Shown: positions 33,083 to 41,063 of the stretch, one piece after another | Layout: every line of letters starts with the position of its first letter | Position numbering within the stretch: position 1 is the first letter of the stretch | Position numbers and translations under genes: made by a program | Source of the DNA: CAVSIS01 sp963814875 | GTDB lineage: Bacteria; Acidobacteriota; Thermoanaerobaculia; Thermoanaerobaculales; Sulfomarinibacteraceae | Length of the DNA: 64,000 nt | Direction of reading: 5' to 3' | Assembly (NCBI GenBank): GCA_963814875.1 | Contig: CAWFFJ010000015.1 | Span: 410,661-474,660, forward strand | Notes under the pieces: model-generated | Told to the model about the DNA's origin: nothing | Seen by the model: only the letters and a program-made list of their open reading frames with translations | Database searches by the model: none

Positions 33083-35450
33083 CGTCGAGACCGCCAAGCT
33101 CGACCTCGGTCACGCCAGTGCCGCCGAGGTGCTGGGGTGGGTGTCGGAAGCCGTGGACTCCCGGGTGAGAACGGCAGACCTCGCGAACCACCCGGCGCAG
33201 GGTTCCGCTGCCGTGACCGTGGACGACCCGGACGTCGCGGCGCCCCGCCGCTAGCGCGCGGTCGAGGAACAGATCCAGGCGTTCCCTCGCCGCCTCGGCA
33301 TCGAGTCCCAGCAGCATCAGCTCACGGCTTCCCGGGTCCTCGGCCGCGATGCTGATGACCGGCGCCGCTGGCGCGGGATCGATGCCGGCGGCGCGCGCGA
33401 GGGCGTCGGCGGAGACCCACAGGCGCTTGCCGGCGAGCCTCACCAGAGCGCGGGCGCCGCGCAGCTCGACCAACTCTCCAGCCCCGCCGAGGCCTTCGAT
33501 GCGGACCGGGTCGCCGGGCGTGAGCGGTCCGGCGACGGCAGGGCCGGGAGTTGCCTCGTGGAGGTCCAATGCCTCGTCGCGCAGCCGCTGGCGTTGCCGC
33601 TTGCCGAGCGCCTCGGCGGTACGGACCGCCTCGTCGAGTCGCACCAGCGCAGCGTCGAGCTGGCTCTTCGCGCGGCGCTTGAGCCGCTCGCGCTCCTCGG
33701 CGATCCGGACCGGGATACTCTGCAGCTCGCGCTCGAGATGTCGCCGCTCGGCCTCAATCCGGCGACCGTGATCTGCCACCTGGGTGCGTTCGCGCGCAAC
33801 CGCGGTGCGCTCGTCCTCGAGTGTCGTCTCGAGCTGCTGAAGACGCTTCAGCCAGCGGTCGAGCTCGAGGTGCTCGCCGCCTAGCAGCGCACGCGCTCGC
33901 TCCAGCAGCCCCGCCGGTAGCCCCATGCGCTCGGCGATTTCGAGCGCGTGTGACCGACCTGGACGTCCGATGCGCAGGGCGAAGGTCGGGCGTCCCGCGG
34001 CCTCGTCGTACTCCATCGCCCCGTTCTCCATGCCTTCGGCGGCATCGGCGGTCATCGCGATCGCGGCGAGGTGGGTGGTGGTGATGGTCAGGGCCTGGCG
34101 GCGGGTCAGCTCCTCGATCAGACCGCACCCGAGCGCGGCGCCTTCGAGAGGGTCGGTTGCTGCGCCGAGCTCGTCGTACAGCGCCAGGGAGGCGGCATCC
34201 GCGTTGTCGAGCAGCTCTGCCGTCGCGGCCATGGCCGCAGAGAAGGTCGAGAGGTCGGCGGCGACGTTCTGCTCGTCGCCGATGTGGCACCAGACGCGGT
34301 CGAGGGCCGGGATCGCCGTGCCCTCGTCGACCGGTAGCGGAATCCCGTGGGAAGCCATCAGGACCATCAGACCTACGGTCTTGAGAGCCACCGTCTTGCC
34401 GCCTGCGTTGGGTCCCGAGATCACCAGCGTGCGCACGCCGGCGGGCAGCCGCAGGTCGAGGGGTACGACCTGCCGCGGGCGGGGACCGGCCTGTCCGCCT
34501 GCCCCCTCGGCTCGCAGCGCGGCGAGGCGCTCATCCAGCAACGGATGGCGCGCGCCGCGAAGCACGAGGTCATCGCCATCGGGAAGGACCACCCGCCCCT
34601 CGACGGTGCGGCCGAAGCGAGCGCGCGCCTGGGCTGCGTCCAGGGTCGCCGCCGTCGCGTGGCCCCGTCGCAGGTCGGGGCGAGCTGCCGCCAGCGCGGC
34701 GGCGACCTCGGCGACGATCCGGGCCACCTCCTCCGCCTCGCGGGCCGCGGTGTCGGCGAGCACGTTGTTGCGTTCGACGACGTCGAACGGTTCCACGAAC
34801 ACGGTCGCACCACTGCCGGAGCTGGCGAGAACGAGGCCGGGCAGCTGGGAGCGCGCGGCTGCGCGGACCGGCAGGCAGTACCGGTCGCGGCGCAGGGTCG
34901 GGGGAGCGTCGGTGACCGCCTCGGGGTGCCGTCTGCGCAGAGCCTCGAGCTCGCCGGCGAGCTCGAGGCGGACGCGTACGAGCTGCCGCCGCAGCCGCGC
35001 GAGCTCCGGGGAGGCGTCGTCGGGGACTTGGCCGTCGGGTCCCAAGCGACGCAGGGACCACACGGCAAGGGCCGCGGAGTCGGGGACCGCGTCGCCGAAC
35101 GCCCGCAGGCGGATCAGCTCGACCGGAGCGGCGGCAAGGCGCCGATGGAGCTCCCCCAGCCCCGCCGCGAGCGCTGCCAAGGCGAGAAGCTCCGGGATCT
35201 CCCGTGGTGGGGGCAAAGCGGGATCGAGAAGTGCCTCGCTCTCGTCGAGCCCGGAGAACGGCAGCGGACCTTCGGTCTCCAGCAGGCGACCGATCTCGAG
35301 CGTTAGCCGGGCATGCTCGTGGGCCTCGGCAGGTCTGCGATAGGAAGGTGTCCGCGAGACGACGAAACGGCCCACGCGCGTTCGTGCGTGGGCCGCTACT
35401 AGATCGAGTACCTTGTCGAACTCCAGCTCGACGGCGAGCGGTCGCGTCAC
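33075..35450 (-). CDS. mutS2: Endonuclease MutS2
   Basis: MutS-related ATPase with a C-terminal nuclease, implicated in suppressing recombination and rescuing collided ribosomes. The N-terminal core (about 1-300) lacks the mismatch-recognition domain. Walker A is VISGPNAGGKTVALKTVG, Walker B region ALYDELGAATDPLEGAAL, followed by ITTTHLAAIA. A long coiled coil (about 510-620) and KOW-like segment lead to a C-terminal Smr domain with VVHGHGSGTLRRVVRE and the HPGVHGFR ending. It has 791 residues. It lies between rpsU and dnaG, inside what is usually a three-gene operon. Confidence 0.95.
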   Translation of the reverse strand: MTRPLAVELEFDKVLDLVAAHARTRVGRFVVSRTPSYRRPAEAHEHARLTLEIGRLLETEGPLPFSGLDESEALLDPALPPPREIPELLALAALAAGLGELHRRLAAAPVELIRLRAFGDAVPDSAALAVWSLRRLGPDGQVPDDASPELARLRRQLVRVRLELAGELEALRRRHPEAVTDAPPTLRRDRYCLPVRAAARSQLPGLVLASSGSGATVFVEPFDVVERNNVLADTAAREAEEVARIVAEVAAALAAARPDLRRGHATAATLDAAQARARFGRTVEGRVVLPDGDDLVLRGARHPLLDERLAALRAEGAGGQAGPRPRQVVPLDLRLPAGVRTLVISGPNAGGKTVALKTVGLMVLMASHGIPLPVDEGTAIPALDRVWCHIGDEQNVAADLSTFSAAMAATAELLDNADAASLALYDELGAATDPLEGAALGCGLIEELTRRQALTITTTHLAAIAMTADAAEGMENGAMEYDEAAGRPTFALRIGRPGRSHALEIAERMGLPAGLLERARALLGGEHLELDRWLKRLQQLETTLEDERTAVARERTQVADHGRRIEAERRHLERELQSIPVRIAEERERLKRRAKSQLDAALVRLDEAVRTAEALGKRQRQRLRDEALDLHEATPGPAVAGPLTPGDPVRIEGLGGAGELVELRGARALVRLAGKRLWVSADALARAAGIDPAPAAPVISIAAEDPGSRELMLLGLDAEAARERLDLFLDRALAAGRRDVRVVHGHGSGTLRRVVREVCRSHPGVHGFRHPPQHLGGTGVTEVELGGLDDG

Positions 35451-35457
35451 CGCAGGC

Positions 35458-35670
35458 TCACAGAAGCCCGGCCTTGCGTTGCTTCGCCAGCTTGCGGAGC
35501 ATCTTCTTGCGCGCCTGGATCATCTGACGCTTGCGGCGCTCTGAGGGCTTCTCGTAGAAGCGGCGGCGCTTGACCTCGGAGAGGATGCCGGCCTTCTCGC
35601 ACTTGCGCTTGAAGCGGCGCAGTGCCTGTTCGAAGGACTCATTGTCTCGAACGGTTACACCTGTCGGCAT
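35458..35670 (-). CDS. rpsU: 30S ribosomal protein S21
   Basis: Small-subunit protein that helps base-pairing with mRNA. All 70 residues fit: VTVRDNESFEQALRRFKRKCEKAG, LSEVKRRRFYEKPSERRKR and a basic helical tail. The ATG follows GGGAGGAGGGGG. mutS2 starts eight bases after the stop. It heads the macromolecular-synthesis operon. Confidence 0.96.
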   Translation of the reverse strand: MPTGVTVRDNESFEQALRRFKRKCEKAGILSEVKRRRFYEKPSERRKRQMIQARKKMLRKLAKQRKAGLL

Positions 35671-35731
35671 CGGCTGTCACCCCCTCCTCCCGCAGATTCG
35701 GTTCGCTCGGGCGCACCTCGCAGGGACAGAG

Positions 35732-35761
35732 ATCGTAACAACGGCGGCCCCACCGCGTCAA
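35732..35761 (-). promoter_or_regulatory. Putative promoter of the rpsU-mutS2-dnaG-rpoD operon
   Basis: Minus strand: TTGACG (35761-35756), 18 bases, TACGAT (35737-35732), about 60 bases before the rpsU ATG. Confidence 0.6.
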
Positions 35762-35814
35762 GGCGTGGCCGCCGTCGGATGGGCTCGCGCGGGCCCGATG
35801 TGCGTTGGCGGAGG

Positions 35815-36609
35815 CTACTCGCCGGCCACCTTGACCTTCACGGCGTCGAAGTTCATCGAGTAGACCTTGCTCTTCTTGTCGAAGTAGACCGCGGCCGCGC
35901 CGCCTTCGCGCTTCGGGTACAGCCAGAAGGTGATGCCGCGCTGCTCGTCCTTCTTGACGTTCATGTAGTAGGGAACGCCGATGGTGTCGCGTACCTCCTG
36001 CTCGGTCATGCCCTTCTTCACTTGATCGAAGCGCTCCTGGGTGATGTAACGCCACTCGTCGAGCTCGGCGAGCTTGTCGAGCAGCAGCTGAGTCGGCTGC
36101 TTGCCGATCGCGTCGTAGTAGCCCTTCGCGCTCTTGACCGTGTCGATCGCCTTCTTGTAGTCGCCCGACTTGCGCACGATGTCGTCCGCGTTGTAGATCG
36201 CCTCGGTCCCGTACATCTTGAGCGCCTGGTCGCTCTCGGGAGCGTTCGGGAACTCGTTGAGGGCAAGGTTGAGGAAGTCGGCGAGGCGGGTCTGGTAGTC
36301 CTCGTACGCTGTGTCGACCTTGGCCTCGAGATCCGCCATCGACGCGTTGAGCTGCTCGAGCTGCTGCTTCTGCTCGTCGCTTCGCTTGCGCTCGTCGATC
36401 GCCTCGATCGTCGCGACGTCCTCTCGTGCCGATGCGAGCTCCTCACGTGCAGACCGGATGGCGGCCTCGCTGGTGCCCAGGTCCGCAAACTGCTGCTTCA
36501 TCTGCTCGGCCTTGACGTCGGCCTGAGACGGGCCGCGGGAGCACCCGATCAGCGCTCCTGTGAAAAGAATCACGATCATGATGCAGGGCAGGATGCGCGG
36601 TTGCCTCAT
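35815..36609 (-). CDS. Lipoprotein with coiled coil and BamE/SmpA-like C-terminal domain
   Basis: 264 residues. The signal peptide ends in the lipobox LIGC (Cys23), so the protein is lipid-anchored in the cell envelope. A coiled coil (about 30-120; AREDVATIEAIDERKRSDEQKQ) follows, then a helical hairpin region (about 120-190). The C-terminal QVKKGMTEQEVRDTIGVPYY and FWLYPKREGGAAAVYFDKKSKV resemble the SmpA/OmlA fold of BamE. ATG 36609 has GGGAGGAG just upstream. Its function is unknown; a role in outer-membrane assembly would be inference. The open frame continues far upstream, but that part is antisense to the next gene. Confidence 0.75.
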   Translation of the reverse strand: MRQPRILPCIMIVILFTGALIGCSRGPSQADVKAEQMKQQFADLGTSEAAIRSAREELASAREDVATIEAIDERKRSDEQKQQLEQLNASMADLEAKVDTAYEDYQTRLADFLNLALNEFPNAPESDQALKMYGTEAIYNADDIVRKSGDYKKAIDTVKSAKGYYDAIGKQPTQLLLDKLAELDEWRYITQERFDQVKKGMTEQEVRDTIGVPYYMNVKKDEQRGITFWLYPKREGGAAAVYFDKKSKVYSMNFDAVKVKVAGE

Positions 36610-36628
36610 GACTCCTCCCTTCCCGGAG

Positions 36629-36657
36629 AAGCTAGCAGAAACGTCATCGGCTGACAA
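36629..36657 (-). promoter_or_regulatory. Putative promoter of the lipoprotein gene
   Basis: Minus strand: TTGTCA (36657-36652), 17 bases, TAGCTT (36634-36629), about 20 bases before ATG 36609. Confidence 0.45.
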
Positions 36658-36674
36658 TGTGACTGCTCGTTTTC

Positions 36675-36704
36675 TTGACGTGAGCGAAAGGAGATGTAGA
36701 TAAT
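36675..36704 (+). promoter_or_regulatory. Putative promoter of the coiled-coil protein gene
   Basis: TTGACG (36675-36680) is followed after 16 bases by TAGATA (36697-36702), or after 18 bases by GATAAT (36699-36704). GGGAGG precedes ATG 36731. It is divergent from the lipoprotein promoter. Confidence 0.6.
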
Positions 36705-36730
36705 GAAATGAACGCACTGCGGGAGGGATT

Positions 36731-38185
36731 ATGGATCCCAACGATGCCGTCCTTGAGCAGCTGAAGCGGGCGCAGAAGCGCGGCCTCGAGGCCGTGACGA
36801 ACCGCCTTGATTTCGTCCTCGAGAGCCTTGACGAGCTGATCAAGGAAGCGAAGGCGTCCGTCCAGGAGGCGCTGCCGCAGGAAGCCGAGGAGCTCTTCCC
36901 GCTCGCCGAGGTCGAAGTGGCGGTCGCTGCCCTACAGGAGCGCTTGTCTGCTTCCGAGGAACGGGCCGAGGATCTCGCCGCGCGAATCGTCGATCTCGAG
37001 GCCGAGCTCGAGGTCGCGCGGAGTCGACCGTCCGGAGCAGTGACCACCCAGCTGCTGCGTGAGCTCGACGCCGCCCGCAGCCAGTCGGAGCTGCTGCGTG
37101 AGCTGCTGCCCCTGCTCACCGCCTACGTCGGCCGCGCTGCGGTGCTGGTGATTCGAGGCGGCGCCCTCAGTGCGTGGAGCGGGATCGGCTTCAGTCACGC
37201 CGAAGCCCTCCGCCACTGGCAGGCCGACGTCGACGCATCGCCGGTGTTCGCTCGTTTCGCCGCCGAGGGCACGCCTCTGGCCTTCGACCCGTCCCAGGAT
37301 CCGGTGATGTCGCTGTGGCTCGCCAGCGAGCCTGCTTCCGACGAAGGCCGCCTGCTTCCAGTCTGCCTGCGAGGCAAGACCGTGGGCGCGATCTACGTCG
37401 ATCGCACAACGGATCGCCCTTGGGAGCCCGAGGTCGCTCAGGGGCTGGTCGCGTTGGCGTCGTGGCTGATCGACACGCTGCACTATCGTCCGATCGTGCC
37501 CTCGCCCGCGCTCGCGGAGTTCGCGGCGGCCGACGCCGGCGAGGAGCTCGAGGAGGGTCCGGAGGAGACCGCCGGACAGGAGCCGGAACCGGCAGCCGAG
37601 CTCGAAGTGCCGGGCGCCGAGCCCGAGGATGTCGAGGAGTCTGAGGCGGTTGCCGAACCCGAGGTCGTCTCCGAGCCTGGGCCGGCCGAAGTCGATGAGG
37701 TTGACGAGGTCACGGTCGAACCCATGGAGGCGGAGATCGAGGAGGACGAGTCCGCTACCGCCTCCCCCGAGCCCGAGCCCGAGATCGAAGAGCCGGAGGT
37801 TGAGATTGAGGAGCACGGCTTCGACTCGGAGTACGACCCGTCAGCGACCATGCGCGTCGAACCCCCCGAAGAGATGCCGGCCTACGTGCCAACGCTAGGA
37901 GAAACTCCATCGCCCGCCGTCCAGTCCGAGGAGGACGCGCGCTTCGAAGAGGCCCGGCGCTTCGCGCGCCTGCTGGTGTCGGAGATCAAGCTCTACAACG
38001 AGGACGACGTCGAGCGCGGGCGCGCGAGCCGCGACCTTTACCAGCGTCTCAAGGACGACATCGACCGCAGCCGGGAGATGTACGAGAAGCGCATCCCGTC
38101 CGACGTCCGTGAAAGTCACGACTACTTCCGGGAGGAGCTGGTCCGGATCCTCGCCGACGGCGACCCGGACGCCCTCGGCATGTGA
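36731..38185 (+). CDS. Coiled-coil protein with GAF-like middle, acidic linker and conserved C-terminal helical module
   Basis: No named function. Of 484 residues, about 1-125 are a coiled coil (LQERLSASEERAEDLAARIVD). About 125-255 are a compact alpha/beta part resembling a GAF domain (AVLVIRGGALSAWSGIGF, then LLPVCLRGKTVGAIYVDRT). About 265-395 are a very acidic Glu/Pro-rich linker. The last 75 residues are a striking charged helical module (EARRFARLLVSEIKLYNEDD, DLYQRLKDDIDRSREMYEKR, FREELVRILADGDPDALG). The module looks like a binding domain reused in other proteins of this lineage. There is no membrane segment. The lytic transglycosylase gene overlaps its stop, suggesting an envelope or division link, but this is only inference. 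Confidence 0.7.
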   Translation: MDPNDAVLEQLKRAQKRGLEAVTNRLDFVLESLDELIKEAKASVQEALPQEAEELFPLAEVEVAVAALQERLSASEERAEDLAARIVDLEAELEVARSRPSGAVTTQLLRELDAARSQSELLRELLPLLTAYVGRAAVLVIRGGALSAWSGIGFSHAEALRHWQADVDASPVFARFAAEGTPLAFDPSQDPVMSLWLASEPASDEGRLLPVCLRGKTVGAIYVDRTTDRPWEPEVAQGLVALASWLIDTLHYRPIVPSPALAEFAAADAGEELEEGPEETAGQEPEPAAELEVPGAEPEDVEESEAVAEPEVVSEPGPAEVDEVDEVTVEPMEAEIEEDESATASPEPEPEIEEPEVEIEEHGFDSEYDPSATMRVEPPEEMPAYVPTLGETPSPAVQSEEDARFEEARRFARLLVSEIKLYNEDDVERGRASRDLYQRLKDDIDRSREMYEKRIPSDVRESHDYFREELVRILADGDPDALGM

Positions 38186-40278
38186 GTCGCGGCACCCGCG
38201 CCGCAGCGGCCCGGCCGGGAACCTCCTCACGGCCGCGAGGCTCGACTGAGCTGCAATCTGCGGAGCCGGAAACCCTTGAAGTAGAGGGAGTGCATCTGCG
38301 GCCGTCCGGCGCCGCATCTCAGGCCTCCTCGCGATTCTCGTTTCGCGGGGGGTTCCTGGCCGGGCCTCTCGCGGCGACAGCGATACTCCTCGTTGCCTGC
38401 GGCGTGAGCCCGGGAACATCTCCGGAGGCGAGTTCGAGCCGCCTCGAGAGGCTGCGCAGCGGCTTCACCCAGCGCGCATCCGACCCGCTCGCCGCCGCAT
38501 CGGCCTTCGCGGACGCGGGATCCGGCGCGCTCCTGGAGAATGCCCGCCTGACCGCCTGGTTCGGCGCCCTGCGCCGAGCGGAGGCACCGTCCGACGCCTG
38601 GCGCCGGCTGCTCGACGAGCCGCCCCCGGCGGACATGCGAGCGGCTGTTCGTGCCGGGCTCGGCGGTGCGCTTCTCGCCGAGGGCCGCACCAACGAGGCC
38701 GTCGCCGTCCTCGAGGCCGCCGCTGCGGCGGGCAGCGGCGAGGCCGCCGAGCGCCTGCTCACAGTTGCGGATCCCTCCTTGCGCCGGCGGATCGCCGGCC
38801 GACTCGCCGTCACCGATCCCGAGCGTCTCCGCCGAGCGGACCGCAGCCTCGAGCGCGAGACGCTCGCCGCGTTGACGCCCGCAGGCTGGCTTGAGCGATC
38901 GCAGATGTGGCGTGCTGCCGGTCACGCCGCCTTCGCCCGCGCAGAGCTCCGCCGTCTGCGGTGGCGGGGAGAGGCCGAGCGGGCGCGGCGGTTGGAGCTC
39001 GCACGCGCGGAAATCGACTCCGGTCAGTCGGCAGCGGGCCTGGCGCTGGTGCCGGCACTCACCCGTTCGAGCCGCGACGAGCTTCTCGTGCGTGCTGAGG
39101 CAGACCGGCGTATCGGCTGGAGCCGCGTGCCTGGGGCTGCTGCAGCTCCTGCCTTCAGGTCCTGTCTGGTGGCAGCCAACCGCGCGCGCTCGCCAGGGTC
39201 GGGGGTCGCCGCCGATGCGCTGGCCCTCGAATGCGCGACCGAGGCCGACCGCCTGGATGATGCCTTGGCCGCCTGGCGACGACTCGAGGTGGCGCACTGG
39301 GACGAGCCGCGCCGCTCGTGGCTGGGCCGCCGGCTCGGGGTGGCGCTGGGCCGGGCGGGGCGTCGCGGCGAGGCGCTCGAGGTCGCCGCCGCTCTACCTG
39401 ATCAGGCGCGCTGTCTGCGCTTGTGGGCGGCGGGTCAAGGCGCCGAGCGTGACGACGTCCTACGGCGGCTCTCGGAGGCGCCTGTCGGCGATCTCTACGC
39501 CGTGTGGGCGCAGGAGGAGCTTGGTGCGCCCGCTCCCGCGACCCCGCACACGCTGCCCGCGGCCGGGCCGACCACCCCGCCGACCTCGGTCCGCCTGCTG
39601 CTGGAGTGGGGAGCACCGGCCGAAGCGCTCGCCGAGTGGCGCCGCCTGGCCGCGGTTCGCGGGCTTCTCCCGGGAGAGGCGTTGGCCGCGGCTGAGCTGG
39701 CGACCGCCTCCGGACGGCCCAATGATGCGATCGGTTGGCTGCGGCTGGCGGCTCCCGAGCTGGGTACGATCGACATGACCTCCGCTCCGCGCGACCTTGT
39801 GCGGGCCTACCTCCCGCTTCGCTGGCCGTCGGCTCTGATCGACGCCGCTCGCAGGGCGGGGGTTCCGCCGTGGTTGGTGGCCGGAGTCGCGCGACAGGAG
39901 AGCGTCTTCTCGGAGGTGGCGCGCAGCCCGGCAGGCGCGGTCGGGGTGCTCCAGCTGGTTCCGGGCACGGCGCGGCTGCACGCCAGGGCGCTGGGCATGA
40001 GCGGGCCGCCCGACCTCACCGATCCGGAGCTGAACCTCCGACTCGGCGCACGTGAGCTGGCCGGCCTGCTGCAGCGATTCGGTGCGATCGAGCCGGCGCT
40101 GGCCGCGTACAACGCCGGCGAGGCCCGGGCTCGCAGGTGGTGGTCGGCGTGGCCGGATCGGCGCCGCTTCACCGAGGAGATCCCGATCCCGGAGACCTAC
40201 GGGTACGTGCGCCGGGTCGTCTTCCTTGCCGAGGCCTATCGCGAGCTCTGGGCAGAGGCCTGGCCTGCCGATAGCTGA
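38182..40278 (+). CDS. Lytic murein transglycosylase, Slt family lipoprotein
   Basis: Cleaves peptidoglycan glycan strands with anhydro-product formation. A hydrophobic segment GFLAGPLAATAILLVACG with a lipobox-like VAC implies an envelope lipoprotein. A long alpha-solenoid of TPR-like helices (about 80-510) matches the Slt70 ring. The C-terminal SLT domain has the catalytic Glu in VARQESVFSE, GAVGVLQLVPGTA, LNLRLGARELAGLL and LAAYNAGEARARRW. It has 698 residues from GTG 38182, which overlaps the upstream stop; GTG 38290 would give a better-placed signal peptide and may be the real start. Confidence 0.85.
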   Translation: MSRGTRAAAARPGTSSRPRGSTELQSAEPETLEVEGVHLRPSGAASQASSRFSFRGGFLAGPLAATAILLVACGVSPGTSPEASSSRLERLRSGFTQRASDPLAAASAFADAGSGALLENARLTAWFGALRRAEAPSDAWRRLLDEPPPADMRAAVRAGLGGALLAEGRTNEAVAVLEAAAAAGSGEAAERLLTVADPSLRRRIAGRLAVTDPERLRRADRSLERETLAALTPAGWLERSQMWRAAGHAAFARAELRRLRWRGEAERARRLELARAEIDSGQSAAGLALVPALTRSSRDELLVRAEADRRIGWSRVPGAAAAPAFRSCLVAANRARSPGSGVAADALALECATEADRLDDALAAWRRLEVAHWDEPRRSWLGRRLGVALGRAGRRGEALEVAAALPDQARCLRLWAAGQGAERDDVLRRLSEAPVGDLYAVWAQEELGAPAPATPHTLPAAGPTTPPTSVRLLLEWGAPAEALAEWRRLAAVRGLLPGEALAAAELATASGRPNDAIGWLRLAAPELGTIDMTSAPRDLVRAYLPLRWPSALIDAARRAGVPPWLVAGVARQESVFSEVARSPAGAVGVLQLVPGTARLHARALGMSGPPDLTDPELNLRLGARELAGLLQRFGAIEPALAAYNAGEARARRWWSAWPDRRRFTEEIPIPETYGYVRRVVFLAEAYRELWAEAWPADS

Positions 40279-40396
40279 CCTTCGCTCCCGCCGAGACCCC
40301 CGTTCGGGTATGCTGAGAAGGAACGCCAGCCGAGAGCCGATGACCTTGGTACGAGTGGAAGGTGGACCGCGAGCTGGCCCGCCGGGAGCTGACACG

Positions 40397-40783
40397 ATGG
40401 ACGAGATCACCGTCCGCACCTCGGCCAAGCTCGAGATGCTCGAGGTGACCGCCGAGATCGAGCAGGCAGTCCGTACGGCCGGCATCGGCGAGGGGAGCTG
40501 CATGGTCTTCGTCCCCCACACCACCGCCGCGGTCGTGATCAACGAGAACGCCGACCCCGACGTCTGCCGTGATCTGCTCGCCGCCTACACCGCCATGGTC
40601 CCCGACATCGCCTTCGCCCACACCGAGGGCAACTCGGACGCGCACCTCCTCGCCAGCCTCCTCGGCGGCTCGGTCGTGCTGCCGGTGACCCGCGGCCGGC
40701 TTGCCTTGGGGACCTGGCAGGGCGTCTTCTTCGTCGAGCTCGACGGACCGCGCTCGCGACGACTCTGGATCTCGGTGCGCTAG
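40397..40783 (+). CDS. YjbQ-family protein (secondary thiamine-phosphate synthase enzyme)
   Basis: 128-residue UPF0047 protein. The family signatures VFVPHTTAAVVINENADPDV, HTEGNSDAHLLASLLGGSV and LALGTWQGVFFVELDGPRSR are complete. In E. coli the family shows weak thiamine-phosphate synthase activity; the true role is unsettled. ATG 40397 follows GGGAG by nine bases; ATG 40340 and 40309 are in frame but lie outside the conserved part. A TATGCT box near 40308 may be its -10. Confidence 0.85.
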   Translation: MDEITVRTSAKLEMLEVTAEIEQAVRTAGIGEGSCMVFVPHTTAAVVINENADPDVCRDLLAAYTAMVPDIAFAHTEGNSDAHLLASLLGGSVVLPVTRGRLALGTWQGVFFVELDGPRSRRLWISVR

Positions 40784-40926
40784 CAGCGCGGGGCGCAGTG
40801 GTCCAAGCGCCGCCGCTGCCCCCTCAGACTCCGGCCGGCAAGGCCCTTCAGGCGGTCATCGTCGCGCCCTCCGGTCCCAGTGGGCAGCGCGCGGGACTCC
40901 GTCTCATTGACATCTCTTGATCAGGC

Positions 40927-40994
40927 TTGTACTTCAGCAAGCGATTGAATATAAACATTTTCTCTCTTGACAATTTTGCGAAACTTCAGAGAAT
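40927..40994 (+). promoter_or_regulatory. Tandem putative promoters of the multiheme cytochrome gene
   Basis: This is the most AT-rich spot in the first 40 kb. P1: TTGTAC (40927-40932), 17 bases, TATAAA (40950-40955). P2: TTGACA (40967-40972), 16 bases, GAGAAT (40989-40994). P2 leaves about 60 bases of leader before ATG 41064. A further TTGACA at 40907 may be part of a third. Confidence 0.6.
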
Positions 40995-41063
40995 GGAGGA
41001 CGAGTCCTTTCAGGCGCTCACACCGTCGTGAGTGCCTCGTGTTTGGGAACGGAGGGTGGACCG

